Part shown: positions 23,142-32,139 of the stretch, piece by piece
How the letters are laid out: every line of letters starts with the position of its first letter
Numbering within the stretch: position 1 is the first letter of the stretch
DNA from: a virus
Reading direction: 5' to 3' (one strand)
Length of the DNA stretch: 44,454 bases
Virus record (IMG/VR): IMGVR_UViG_3300032249_000435
Location: 1 to 44,454 of that record
Made by a program: the position numbers and the translations under genes
The notes under the pieces: model-generated
The model's input: the letters and a program-made list of their open reading frames with translations, nothing else
Told to the model about the DNA's origin: nothing
Databases searched by the model: none

Positions 23142-23491
23142 TAGATAATCCTGTTGACGTAACCTGAAACGTTTACTACTGATGCAGAGCTAGCATAAGC
23201 ATAAATAAGTAAAGGCGCCCCTGTTGAGGCTAAAATAAGGCCTGGAAGTACAAGGGTAAGGCCAGAGTTAGCAGGGATGCTTTGTTGAATTTGGTTGATT
23301 AATCCTGTTCCACCAAACTGAATAGTTAAAGTAACTGCAGAAGTTGATGTATTTGTTGCATAAAGCCATACCTCATCAATAGCAGAGGTACCTGTTGTAT
23401 GGATAATTGTTCCTACTGTACTAGTTGCAGCAACTGCAATAGGGACTCCTGTCGGTGCTGCTGATAATCCTACTTTGCTATAAGTCGCCAT
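23141..23491 (-). CDS. Hypothetical small beta-rich virion protein (116 aa)
   Basis: A protein with alternating hydrophobic and Thr/Ser residues (LYATNTSTSAVTLTIQFGGT, SIPANSGLTLVLPGLILAST), predicted mostly beta strand, and no Cys or membrane helix. The start overlaps the end of the preceding 58-residue gene by 14 bases, and its stop is coupled to the next gene by TAATG. The fold resembles small trimeric tail decoration domains; the family is not recognised. Confidence 0.65.
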   Translation of the reverse strand: MATYSKVGLSAAPTGVPIAVAATSTVGTIIHTTGTSAIDEVWLYATNTSTSAVTLTIQFGGTGLINQIQQSIPANSGLTLVLPGLILASTGAPLLIYAYASSASVVNVSGYVNRII

Positions 23492-23654
23492 CTATTGCTT
23501 CCTCTATCTTGTATGTAATTTCATCTAAGTTAGGTCCAAACTCTTTTGTTCCTAATTCAACTGCTAAAACATTAGCCTCTTCTACACTGTTTGCCTCTAC
23601 CTTTGTGACAAAACCTAAGTTTCCGTACGTAACGTGTACTGAGTATCTAGTCAT
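23478..23654 (-). CDS. Small acidic hypothetical protein (58 aa)
   Basis: A 58-residue frame, easy to miss by length cut-offs, with start MTRYSVHVTYGNLGFVTK and acidic helix EANSVEEANVLAVELG, ending IEEAIDGDL. A ribosome site AGGAAA lies 13 bases before the ATG. Composition (beta strands, then helix, then acidic tail) resembles a small folded phage protein. Codon use matches neighbours. Function unknown. Confidence 0.65.
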   Translation of the reverse strand: MTRYSVHVTYGNLGFVTKVEANSVEEANVLAVELGTKEFGPNLDEITYKIEEAIDGDL

Positions 23655-23670
23655 ATATTACACCATTTTC

Positions 23671-23976
23671 CTATGAAAATACCTGTTGAGAAAGTATACC
23701 CTGATCTGAGTCATACGTTGCTACGACAATACCAGCTGGGCCTTGAATACCTTGGGCGGCAAATGTTCCGTTAAGGCCTTGAGTTCCTACAGTGCCCTGA
23801 AGCCCAGTAGTACCTTGGATACCCTGACCAGCAAATGAACCGCTTAAACCTTGGGTTCCTTGGAGACCTTGAGCGGTACCTAGGGATTGCCAAATAGAAC
23901 CATTCCAAAACCATGTGCGACCAGCAGATGTATATTGTTGGTTTAGGGAAGGGCTTGATGGAAAACTAATAGGCAT
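23671..23976 (-). CDS. Short collagen-like fibre protein (101 aa)
   Basis: The start MPISFPSSPSLNQQYTSAGR, WFWNGSIWQSLG is the anchor domain seen also at the start of the collagen-like genes ending at 28725 and 30381. Residues 35-90 are Gly-X-Gln triplets (GLQGTQGLSG, GIQGTTGLQG). The protein stops at 101 residues, so it lacks the longer collagen stem and C-terminal domain of its relatives and may be a reduced or decaying copy. Confidence 0.75.
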   Translation of the reverse strand: MPISFPSSPSLNQQYTSAGRTWFWNGSIWQSLGTAQGLQGTQGLSGSFAGQGIQGTTGLQGTVGTQGLNGTFAAQGIQGPAGIVVATYDSDQGILSQQVFS

Positions 23977-24004
23977 TTACATTACCCCTATTCTTAATAG
24001 TAAT

Positions 24005-24727
24005 TTATACCCCATAACGAGTCCTTAAAGAGTTAAAGTTTTGTTCAACTTCTGATGCAGAAATAGACCTATTATAATATTTTAAAGCGTAAAGATTACC
24101 CGTCCAATAAGTATATGAAGATGAACCAATTTTACTTCCATTTAAACTTACGTTAGTTCTTGTACTTGTTCGCCCAGTTCTTGTAAGAACACCATTTATA
24201 TATAATGAAGGCTGTTTGTTAGTGTACACAATTACAATTTGTGTTAATGAAGTTATTGTTAATGGTGCAACTAAAATAGGAGGCATATAACTTCCAGCGT
24301 GCTCAATAGATACAACCCCATTAGTTCCAACCGCTAATCCAAAACCAGCATCAGGTCCCTGTTGAGCATTAATAATGTTGCCTCCAGCTACGATACCATC
24401 GGTACCACTATTGCTTTCAGGCGAAGAGACGTTTATAGTTGTTAATGGAAGACACCAAACTTCTGCTGAAAAGTTGTTAACTACTAAAGGATAGTTAGAT
24501 GAAAGAGTAACTTCAGTATTTGCCCCATTAAATGTAAAATAACCATTACCAGTACTGGTATATGTGGGTGGAACGGTTAATACTCCATTATTAGCATTAC
24601 CGCTTAAATCATACCAAATTGATCCTCCTGGATACGATATCCCAGCATCTAAATAAACTAATAAACCATTTGTTACACCTGGAATTTTATCGCCTGTAAG
24701 GCCTGCAAAAGAAGATAATAATGCCAC
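24005..24727 (-). CDS. LamG/concanavalin-like protein, copy 3 (240 aa)
   Basis: The best start is GTG at 24725-24727, sharing its G with the stop of the collagen-like gene (TAGTG). It begins VALLSSFAGLTGDK, with an AG.SYPG.....D.SGN block near 35 and the ending LKYYNRSISASEVEQNFNSL. That layout is the LamG-like jellyroll lectin of fibre tips, and two other copies occur in the region. A frame start at 24775 is possible but would overlap the upstream gene by 49 bases. Confidence 0.78.
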   Translation of the reverse strand: MALLSSFAGLTGDKIPGVTNGLLVYLDAGISYPGGSIWYDLSGNANNGVLTVPPTYTSTGNGYFTFNGANTEVTLSSNYPLVVNNFSAEVWCLPLTTINVSSPESNSGTDGIVAGGNIINAQQGPDAGFGLAVGTNGVVSIEHAGSYMPPILVAPLTITSLTQIVIVYTNKQPSLYINGVLTRTGRTSTRTNVSLNGSKIGSSSYTYWTGNLYALKYYNRSISASEVEQNFNSLRTRYGV

Positions 24728-25383
24728 TATCCTACTCCTGGTCCAGAAACAGTAAATACTCCAGTATCTACGCAAAGTATAGTTGCAAGACCATACTGAG
24801 CTAATACTCTAGTTCCTGTAGATGTAGTAGTAGGTAATCGCAAAGTAACGCTTGTTCCTTGAGTAATGTTTTGTGAAGAGGTTGAGTTATTAAAAATAAC
24901 TACATTATCACCAGGATTAAAAACGCTTGATGGAACTGTAACACCACCCGTTAAAATTGAAATAACTTTTCCATTATCGCTAGCTTGCAATATATAAGAA
25001 GAAGTTTGACTTACTACTGGAAAACTTATTTGCCCTAAAGAACCTTGAACTCCTTGTGAGCCAACAGGGCCTTGAATACCTTGGGCAGCAAAAGAACCAG
25101 GTATACCTTGAATACCCTGTGCTCCTAGAATACCTTGAAGACCAGTAGTTCCTTGCGCCCCATTTAAATTAGAGTATGGCTCAAACCACTCTGTCCCACT
25201 CCATACCGCCATACGACCAGAGTTTAAATCAAACCAAACATCTCCAGAAACTGGTGATGATGGAAGACTTGAATTTAAAGCAGCACTGTATCTTAATCCT
25301 TGAATACCTACAGTACCTTGGGCACCAGCTAATACGGGTATCCAAGCAGAGCTTCCTGAATCGTAATATTTAAGTTGTGGCAT
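24727..25383 (-). CDS. Collagen-like fibre protein (218 aa)
   Basis: The N-terminus is different from other copies (MPQLKYYDSGSSAWIPVLAG). Two collagen-like blocks (GLQGILGAQGIQG, GSQGVQGSLG) flank a domain (SLPSSPVSGDVWFDLNSGR). The C-terminal 80 residues (SSYILQASDNGKVISILTGG, then VTVPSSVFNPGDNVVIFNNS) are a beta domain shared with the genes at 30381 and 32870. The gene is coupled to the LamG-like gene after it. Confidence 0.8.
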   Translation of the reverse strand: MPQLKYYDSGSSAWIPVLAGAQGTVGIQGLRYSAALNSSLPSSPVSGDVWFDLNSGRMAVWSGTEWFEPYSNLNGAQGTTGLQGILGAQGIQGIPGSFAAQGIQGPVGSQGVQGSLGQISFPVVSQTSSYILQASDNGKVISILTGGVTVPSSVFNPGDNVVIFNNSTSSQNITQGTSVTLRLPTTTSTGTRVLAQYGLATILCVDTGVFTVSGPGVG

Positions 25384-25398
25384 TTTGCACCTTACCTA

Positions 25399-28275
25399 TT
25401 ACCAAACTAGAGCTCTAGTTAACTGAGTTCCAGTTTCCTGTAGTATGTATAAGAATTTGTTTCCAGAAGCATCTTTAATTACTTCCATAAGGTTTCCAGT
25501 TGATGGGGTACCACTAAGCATTGTGGTTGTACCAATACCTTGTAACTGTTGTGTGTTTATATTATAAGCAAACACACGAACAACAGCACCTGATGCAGTA
25601 CGAGTTAGGTAGATAGTATCTGCGCCATCGTATGCGTGTACAGAGCCTGTAGTCCAAAGTTCAGAAAGACCACGAATATGAGGAGCAATAATCCATTTGC
25701 CAGTAGAAATATCATAGATATCAATCTGTCCCGTTGTTGCGCCACCACGAACCGAGTAGAAGTAACGACCTGTCTTTGTGGTGTCGGTTGCTCCCCAGTT
25801 CCAGAGGAGTGAGGTTCCTGCACCACGAGCTGGTATACCAAGAATACAGTAGGCAGCTAAGTTTGCTGTAGGTGTTGACGCCAATGCCGAAGTTAACGTA
25901 ATAGTATTTGCCGTATTAGAGGTAATCTGTACTTGATAACCTAAGTTAGCATTACTAGTAAATTGAATACGCTTTCCAGCATACAGGTTAACAGGCCAAG
26001 CGTGTGCAGTATCGGTAAATAAAGAAGTAGAGGTACCTGTTGTTACAAGACCCCATGAGTCTGCAATCTCATACTTTGTTGTTGCATCTGGAGTAAAAGT
26101 TTGGGTAGCAAAGGTTAATGTGGTTGCATCGTTTGCAGTAATAGCAATACGGCTAGAGCCATAACCAGTACCCGCCTCAACCTTGAAGAAGTACCCAACC
26201 CATTGTCCTGGAATCCAGGATTTGGTTGAATCAACTAAAGTAGTTGTAGAGCCACTAGTGGCCCATCCGTTGTTTCCTCTACCAAAGGTTTTGCTTTGGT
26301 CATCTGTACCAAATAACTTTGCATCAGAAATCCAATACTTAGAGGTACCGTTAACTGCTGCAGTAATTGTGCTTGCTAAAGTTAGTGTGGTTGCGGTATT
26401 AGCAGTAATCCAAGAAACCTGAGTTGTTGGGTTAATACCAGATACTGCAATTGTAACAATACGACCAACATGTTCGTTTGTAGTCCAAGCTTTGCTTGGG
26501 TCTACAAGCGTTGTTGTTCCTTGAGATGCAGCAGCTGTTGGAGAGGCTGTGCTTGAAGGGGCGGAGATGCTAAACGCGTTAATTGCGTATGGCCCAATTA
26601 TTGCAAACGTTGCGTTAAAGGAGGTGTCTGTTGCACAACCAGCAATAGTTACAGAGTCACCAGGCTTAAAGAAATGGTTAGAAGCGGTTGCTACGTTAGC
26701 TGTTGGGCCAACAGCGGTAATGCTAATTGTTGCAGAGGTGCCTGTACCACCAGTAGTTGCAGAGGTTGACACTGTGTAACCAGTTGTGCTTCCTGAGTGA
26801 ATTAAAGAAACTGATGTAATCGCTCCGTTAGATGCAACGTTTGTAACAATGACCTGAGCACCAGCTCCACCAGTTGATAAGGTTAGGATATCACCGATTG
26901 TGTAACCAGTTCCTGCAGCTACTGGGGATGAGGCAACAGTAACAACTCCTGCTGCAATTCTTGTAATAGATGTAACACCTACAGGAGTCCAGTTGCTAAG
27001 TCTTGCAGTTATATTAGCAGCAACTCCTCGGTCAAATGTCTCTGCGTTAGACCAGACATCGGTAACGGAGTCATATTGAAGAATACCTGCACCTTTAAAA
27101 GCGGTTGTTGATGGAATAATTGCCCATAATTTATCTAAGTTTGGTGTTACTTCGTACGTTGATGTGTTATCTGGAGCTGTATCCCACACAGGTGTTACGT
27201 AAAAAGTAGTTGGGGTATGAGCAACAATACGGCGCTTTTGACCAATACCTGTACCACCAGTAATAGTTACAGTGTGGTTTGCATAACGGTCTGCTGTTAG
27301 TGCAAGACCTGAATCTGCTAATGTTCTAGTAGTTGCTGATACGGTACCAACTTTTGTAACGTATGGGGCGGAAATTCGCCCAGTACGTTCTAGCGCCACA
27401 TCTGCTGAAAGCGCATCTGCCATAAAACCCTGTGGAGTTGTTTTCTGCGTCCACAAATCATTTGCAACATCGTAGTAGTAGAAGTTAAAGAATGGCGCAG
27501 CCGCAGCAGATGTAATTAAATAAACTCCACCAGTTCTTGTAGTAAAAAAAGAGGTATCATCTGGGGTGGTTGTCCAGTTTGTATTAACACTAAATGTTTG
27601 AGAAGAGATAGTATAATGAGCCTGAGAGCCTGCAGTAGTTACTGGAACAGCATACGGAGCTGCTGTTACAAAGGCCTGTTGACCCCAAGGGTCATGTGGC
27701 AAAAGGTTGTTATCTGAAACGTATAAAGTAGTTGCATCATTGTATACAACTCTGCGGTACTGCGTTGCACCTGTACCAAATGTAATACCTACTGTATAAC
27801 CAGCCCATTGGTTGAATCTCCACTTTTTTGTAGAGTCAGAAATGTTTGTTGTAGCTGTTCCAGTAATAACACCTGATTCAAGGACGTTATCGCTAACCCA
27901 AGTAAGTGTTCGTTCCTGTCCCTGACCTGTTCCATATTCAATGCTCATAGTTTCGCCAGATAAACTTTGAAGGCGAAGGCCACCAATAGTTACTGTAGAA
28001 GAGGTTGCTGAAATAACACGTCCGTGAAATCCACGGCGCCCTGTAATTTTGATGTCAACTACTGTGTTTCCAGCAGCAGGGGAAAGAGCAAGCTGTTGCC
28101 AAGTGTCTTTGTAAGTATCATAACGATATAGAGTCTGAGTTGTGTGATAGTAGATAAAACGGTCAGTTCCATCTTCCAAAGTAGTCATCGCTGATAAAGC
28201 TGAAGATGCTGCTGGAGCTTGGTTTAGTAGTTCCCAAAAAGGTAAATCTAACGTGTTTACTAATGTATTTGCCAT
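25399..28275 (-). CDS. Large repeat-containing tail or fibre protein (958 aa)
   Basis: The N-terminus (MANTLVNTLDLPFWELLN) opens a protein with about five 60-residue repeats of type D..K.W....W.GY......GTG...R.I..N.ATTL, e.g. TTLVDSTKSWIPGQWVGYFF. Between repeats are a GTGYTIGDILTL module near 26720-26970 and a SNHFFKPGDSVTIAG module near 26530-26715, also common in aquatic phage fibres. Kelch-like Tyr-Arg-Tyr-Asp patterns (LYRYDTYKDTWQQL, FNFYYYDVANDLWTQ) suggest a beta-propeller. Function is not proven; it sits among fibre genes. Confidence 0.65.
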   Translation of the reverse strand: MANTLVNTLDLPFWELLNQAPAASSALSAMTTLEDGTDRFIYYHTTQTLYRYDTYKDTWQQLALSPAAGNTVVDIKITGRRGFHGRVISATSSTVTIGGLRLQSLSGETMSIEYGTGQGQERTLTWVSDNVLESGVITGTATTNISDSTKKWRFNQWAGYTVGITFGTGATQYRRVVYNDATTLYVSDNNLLPHDPWGQQAFVTAAPYAVPVTTAGSQAHYTISSQTFSVNTNWTTTPDDTSFFTTRTGGVYLITSAAAAPFFNFYYYDVANDLWTQKTTPQGFMADALSADVALERTGRISAPYVTKVGTVSATTRTLADSGLALTADRYANHTVTITGGTGIGQKRRIVAHTPTTFYVTPVWDTAPDNTSTYEVTPNLDKLWAIIPSTTAFKGAGILQYDSVTDVWSNAETFDRGVAANITARLSNWTPVGVTSITRIAAGVVTVASSPVAAGTGYTIGDILTLSTGGAGAQVIVTNVASNGAITSVSLIHSGSTTGYTVSTSATTGGTGTSATISITAVGPTANVATASNHFFKPGDSVTIAGCATDTSFNATFAIIGPYAINAFSISAPSSTASPTAAASQGTTTLVDPSKAWTTNEHVGRIVTIAVSGINPTTQVSWITANTATTLTLASTITAAVNGTSKYWISDAKLFGTDDQSKTFGRGNNGWATSGSTTTLVDSTKSWIPGQWVGYFFKVEAGTGYGSSRIAITANDATTLTFATQTFTPDATTKYEIADSWGLVTTGTSTSLFTDTAHAWPVNLYAGKRIQFTSNANLGYQVQITSNTANTITLTSALASTPTANLAAYCILGIPARGAGTSLLWNWGATDTTKTGRYFYSVRGGATTGQIDIYDISTGKWIIAPHIRGLSELWTTGSVHAYDGADTIYLTRTASGAVVRVFAYNINTQQLQGIGTTTMLSGTPSTGNLMEVIKDASGNKFLYILQETGTQLTRALVW

Positions 28276-28680
28276 TTAGCTTACTCTTCCTCTTATTGAT
28301 GAATTATACCCTTGGCGACTGATATCGTGAACTTGAGCAAAGGCGTTCACCGCTCCAATTTGCGTTTGGTTTGTTAAAGTTCCAAGAGTGGTTAATGTTC
28401 CCGCGCTTATATTAGATACTGTACCGACTGTATTAATAGTTCCTGCAGAAATAGATGAAACTGTACCTACTGTAGTTACAGTACCAATCGTTCCACCAGT
28501 AATATTGTTTATATCAACGTTAAGTCTATTAGTAGCGTTTGTAACTACCCCAAGTGGTTTTAATAATTGGGCAATTCTTTGCAACGGTTGCATAATCTGC
28601 TGAAATGCAGAAAGGCGCGTATTAGTTTGCTGTACAGTGGCGTCTAAAGCTAAATCACCAAGAGCATTTTGTAATGGCAT
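28276..28680 (-). CDS. Small repeat protein with amphipathic N-terminus (134 aa)
   Basis: The N-terminal 60 residues are helical and Gln-rich (MQPLQRIAQLLKPLG), followed by four short direct repeats of about ten residues (GTVTTVGTVSSISAG, TINTVGTVSNISAGT, TLTTLGTLTNQ), which suggest a beta-solenoid or fibre stem. Its stop directly precedes the ATG of the 958-residue gene. It may be a linker or adapter for that protein; this is inference. The family was not recognised. Confidence 0.65.
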   Translation of the reverse strand: MPLQNALGDLALDATVQQTNTRLSAFQQIMQPLQRIAQLLKPLGVVTNATNRLNVDINNITGGTIGTVTTVGTVSSISAGTINTVGTVSNISAGTLTTLGTLTNQTQIGAVNAFAQVHDISRQGYNSSIRGRVS

Positions 28681-28724
28681 TTATCTATTCTCCAATGTAT
28701 AACGTGTATATAAGAATATCATTA

Positions 28725-29660
28725 CTATACTCCATCGTGAATCCATAAGGTGTATGAGCTTGCCCCTAGTTTCTGCCACCAAACATATGGAGTGCCTCCT
28801 GGTATGCCCGTAGGTGCTGAAGACTGTACATAAGTAGCAACTCCAAGCTGTGTTCCTTGGCTACCTATTGTTCCCTGTATGCCTTGAGGTCCAGTAGTTC
28901 CTTGAATGCCTGTTTGAGCAGATGCAGTGGTATCCATCCATAAAACACTTTGAGAAGCTGGTGCAGTAGCGCTAGTAATTATTCCTTGTGGGCCAAATAA
29001 TCCTTGGATACCTTGGATACCTTGAGTTCCTTGGACGCCTTGAGTTCCACCGCCGCTTCCTCCGCCACCAGCAGGTCCTTGAACTCCCTGTATCCCAGTA
29101 CCAGTTAAACCTTGTAAACCAGTAGTGCCTTGTAAACCAGTAGTGCCTTGTGCACCATCGGCACCAATATAACCTGCAGTTCCTTGAGTACCGTTGGCTC
29201 CTGAAGTTCCTTGAGTACCAGTAATGCCCTGGGTTCCAGCAGTTCCTTGAGAACCAGTTGCTCCTTGGGTGCCTGTAATACCCTGCGTTCCGTTAGTTCC
29301 ATTAGTACCTGACGTTCCTTGGGCACCAACAGTACCCTGAGTTCCCGTATTGCCTTGAATGCCCGTGGTTCCAGTCGTACCTTGACTACCAATTGTTCCT
29401 TGAGTTCCAAGCAAACCTTGCGTACCAGTAGTACCTTGAGCTCCTGTGGTTCCTTGTGCAGTACCAGCTGTTCCCTGAAGACCAAGTAATCCTTGAGTTC
29501 CTTGAGTTCCTTGAGTACCCGTTGTACCTTGAGAACCAGATACACCCTGTACTGTTCCAACAGATTGCCAAGAAGAGCCGTTCCAAAGCCAGGTGCGGCC
29601 TGCAAAACTATATGTAGTTACATTTGCAACTAATCCAGTAGTAGGAAAACTAATAGGCAT
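28725..29660 (-). CDS. Collagen-like fibre protein without LamG-tip domain (311 aa)
   Basis: The protein begins MPISFPTTGLVANVTTYSF and GRTWLWNGSSWQSVG, the anchor shared with other copies. A long collagen-like repeat (GTQGTQGLLG, GTTGTQG, with x = T/Q/I/L) covers roughly residues 40-230. A short C-terminal domain (APTGIPGGTPYVWWQK) closes it, different from the C-terminal domain of the 30381 and 32870 copies. The upstream LamG-like gene ends with TGATG at its start. Probably a trimeric fibre stem. Confidence 0.82.
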   Translation of the reverse strand: MPISFPTTGLVANVTTYSFAGRTWLWNGSSWQSVGTVQGVSGSQGTTGTQGTQGTQGLLGLQGTAGTAQGTTGAQGTTGTQGLLGTQGTIGSQGTTGTTGIQGNTGTQGTVGAQGTSGTNGTNGTQGITGTQGATGSQGTAGTQGITGTQGTSGANGTQGTAGYIGADGAQGTTGLQGTTGLQGLTGTGIQGVQGPAGGGGSGGGTQGVQGTQGIQGIQGLFGPQGIITSATAPASQSVLWMDTTASAQTGIQGTTGPQGIQGTIGSQGTQLGVATYVQSSAPTGIPGGTPYVWWQKLGASSYTLWIHDGV

Positions 29661-30379
29661 CAGACACCAAACCTTCCTCGTTGAGCATTAAAATTCTGTA
29701 AAATCTCAGCATCAGTAAGGACCTTATTATAAATCTGAATTGGACCAATACTTCCAGTAAAGTAACCATCACTATGCAAGGGCCAACCAGTTCCTTTATA
29801 GGCAGCAACTCTCCACCATCCAGTAGTTGGGTTAGCTGTTCCTATATTACTATACGTTACTACAAGACTACCATTTACATAAAGACTTAAATTTGTACCA
29901 TTATAATGTGAGGATGCGTATCTCCATACATTATCTGTTACTGAATACCCAGTTTGTGCATATCTAACACTTGCACCATCAAATATTCCAGCAACTAAAG
30001 TATTGTCTGTTCCAACCCACATCTTTCTACTTGAAAAGTTTGTTGACCCTGTTCCAGTCTGTGTATTTTCAAACTCAAATAAAATGCGTCCTGCATTTGA
30101 AGTAGTTTTAAACCATAAACAAGTTGTATAAACGTTTGGGTTTGTAAAGCTATTTGTAGTGCTTATATATTGATTTGTTCCATTAAATGAGAAATTAGTA
30201 GTATTAAAAGTAGGTGAGTTTTGTAAAGTTCCAGTATTAGAATTTCCGCTTAAATCAGTATAGGTGGTTCCACTACCAGAATAGGACTGTGAAAGGGATG
30301 GGTCATAGTATGTAATTAGGCTTGAGTCTCTAACTATAGAGCCAACACCATATCCAGCAGTAGCGGTTGCAAGTACCAT
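29660..30379 (-). CDS. LamG/concanavalin-like protein, copy 2 (239 aa)
   Basis: A 239-residue protein directly after a collagen-like gene; its ATG follows the stop by one base (TAATATGG). The body reads DPSLSQSYSGSGTTYTDLSG and FSFNGTNQYIST, with FTGSIGPIQIYNKVLTDAE and a LQNFNAQRGRFGV end, all LamG/jellyroll features. It is likely a glycan-binding tip for the collagen stem encoded just upstream. Two relatives are at 24005 and 32140. Confidence 0.83.
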   Translation of the reverse strand: MVLATATAGYGVGSIVRDSSLITYYDPSLSQSYSGSGTTYTDLSGNSNTGTLQNSPTFNTTNFSFNGTNQYISTTNSFTNPNVYTTCLWFKTTSNAGRILFEFENTQTGTGSTNFSSRKMWVGTDNTLVAGIFDGASVRYAQTGYSVTDNVWRYASSHYNGTNLSLYVNGSLVVTYSNIGTANPTTGWWRVAAYKGTGWPLHSDGYFTGSIGPIQIYNKVLTDAEILQNFNAQRGRFGV

Positions 30380-30380
30380 A

Positions 30381-32111
30381 TTAGCTCAACCCCGCCCCAG
30401 ATATAGTAAAGACGTGCGCTCCAGCAGTAGCGTCAACACAGATAATAGTGGCAATACCGTATTGGGATAAAGTTCTGTTTCCTGTAGAAGCAGTTCCAGA
30501 TAATCTAAGAGTTGTACTTGTGCCTTGAGTAATTGTTTGGCTGCTTGATGAGTTGTTGTAGATAACAATATTATTTCCAGTGCTAAAGATGTTTACTGGA
30601 ACGGTTACTCCACCTGTTGTTATAGCAACAAGTTTTCCGTTATCTGTTGCAGCAAGAGTATATGAAGATGTTTGAGCGTTTAACGGAACAGTTGCTGGAC
30701 CAAATGTACCTTGCACTCCTTGAGTTCCTTGAAGACCCATTAAATTGTCGTACGGCTCAAACCATCCAGTAGCGTCATAGATATATGTGCGACCATCATC
30801 TGTGTCTACCCAAGCATCTCCAACTACGGGGGACGAAGGCGCTGTTGCTGAAAGTGTGTAACGTCCTTGAACACCTTGAAGACCCGTCAAACCTTGAATG
30901 CCTTGTGTACCTTGAGTACCATTTGTACCTTGGGAACCATTTGTACCTGATGTTCCAGTATTTCCTTGGAGACCCGTGATTCCTTGTAACCCTGTAAGAC
31001 CTTGAGTTCCAGTAGTACCCTGTAACCCATTAGTGCCTTGGCTACCAGTTAATCCTTGGGTACCGCTTAACCCTTGAGAACCTGTTGTTCCTTGTAGACC
31101 AGTAATTCCTTGGGTACCTATGCCCGTGGTTCCTTGGGTTCCCGTTACGCCTTGGGTACCCGTTGTTCCTTGAACGCCAACGCTTTGAGTAATAAGAGCA
31201 AGTTGGTGGGTATTATTAAAGTTTGTTGTGCCTGTTCCGCTTGATGCTAGAAGTGTTACAGGAAAAGTAAAATAACTGTGAGTAACAGATGAAGGTGTGC
31301 CATTTACTTGCCATTCTTGATAATTGGTAGAGTTATTTCTATCTTGAATGAAGAAAATATCATTATCTTTAATGTTTGCTAATAGAAAATCAATGTCCTC
31401 ATTTCGGTCATTTATGTGAGATACATAAATGTTTGTTGAGTTAATTTGAGTTGAGTTGCTCCACATAATTTGACCATTATTAGGTGGTGGTGTTTGTGAA
31501 TTAGCCCTTGCTACATAATCAAAAATAGATGATGATGTACCGCTTGCACCAGTATTACCTTGCACCCCTTGTGTTCCAAGTGCACCTTGAGTTCCCGTAG
31601 TACCTTGTACGCCCTGAATTCCTTGAGTACCTTGGGTACCAGTTGTTCCTTGTGAACCTAATGTTCCCTGTGTACCAGTGTTACCTTGTAGACCAGTTAA
31701 TCCTTGAAAACCTGTAGTACCTTGACTACCAGTTAATCCTTGAGTTCCAGTAGTGCCCTGGATTCCTGTAGTACCTTGAGTTCCCTGTAAACCTGTAGTA
31801 CCTTGGTTTCCTTGGAACCCAACAGTTCCTTGGCGCCCTTGTGCTCCTTGGGTACCTGTGGTTCCCTGTGAACCAGTTGTACCCTGCGTACCAGTAGTAC
31901 CTTGAATTCCCGTGGTTCCCTGAATACCCTGAATACCAATAGTGCCTTGTATCCCTTGAGTGCCTTGAGTGCCTTGAGAGCCTGTAGTTCCTTGGGCTGG
32001 GGATATGATAACGGCTTTCCAGGAATACCCTGTCCACACCCATGTTTTAGCGCCAGATGTATAGGTGGTTACGTTTGCTACTAATCCCGTAGAGGGAAAA
32101 TCAATAGGCAT
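30381..32111 (-). CDS. Large collagen-like fibre protein (576 aa)
   Basis: Residues 1-38 hold the shared anchor (MPIDFPSTGLVANVTTYTSG). Two collagen-like blocks (about 39-205 and 320-415, GTQGTQGIQG, GTTGSQG) flank a non-repeat domain with DRNEDIDFLLANIKDNDIFF. A second small domain (SATAPSSPVVGDAWVDTDDG) and a C-terminal beta domain (SSYTLAATDNGKLVAITTGG, QTITQGTSTTLRLSG) follow. The layout is a trimeric fibre: anchor, stem, insert, stem, head. A LamG-like gene is coupled to it. Confidence 0.83.
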   Translation of the reverse strand: MPIDFPSTGLVANVTTYTSGAKTWVWTGYSWKAVIISPAQGTTGSQGTQGTQGIQGTIGIQGIQGTTGIQGTTGTQGTTGSQGTTGTQGAQGRQGTVGFQGNQGTTGLQGTQGTTGIQGTTGTQGLTGSQGTTGFQGLTGLQGNTGTQGTLGSQGTTGTQGTQGIQGVQGTTGTQGALGTQGVQGNTGASGTSSSIFDYVARANSQTPPPNNGQIMWSNSTQINSTNIYVSHINDRNEDIDFLLANIKDNDIFFIQDRNNSTNYQEWQVNGTPSSVTHSYFTFPVTLLASSGTGTTNFNNTHQLALITQSVGVQGTTGTQGVTGTQGTTGIGTQGITGLQGTTGSQGLSGTQGLTGSQGTNGLQGTTGTQGLTGLQGITGLQGNTGTSGTNGSQGTNGTQGTQGIQGLTGLQGVQGRYTLSATAPSSPVVGDAWVDTDDGRTYIYDATGWFEPYDNLMGLQGTQGVQGTFGPATVPLNAQTSSYTLAATDNGKLVAITTGGVTVPVNIFSTGNNIVIYNNSSSSQTITQGTSTTLRLSGTASTGNRTLSQYGIATIICVDATAGAHVFTISGAGLS

Positions 32112-32139
32112 TTACATCACCTCTATCTCTAAAATTGTT

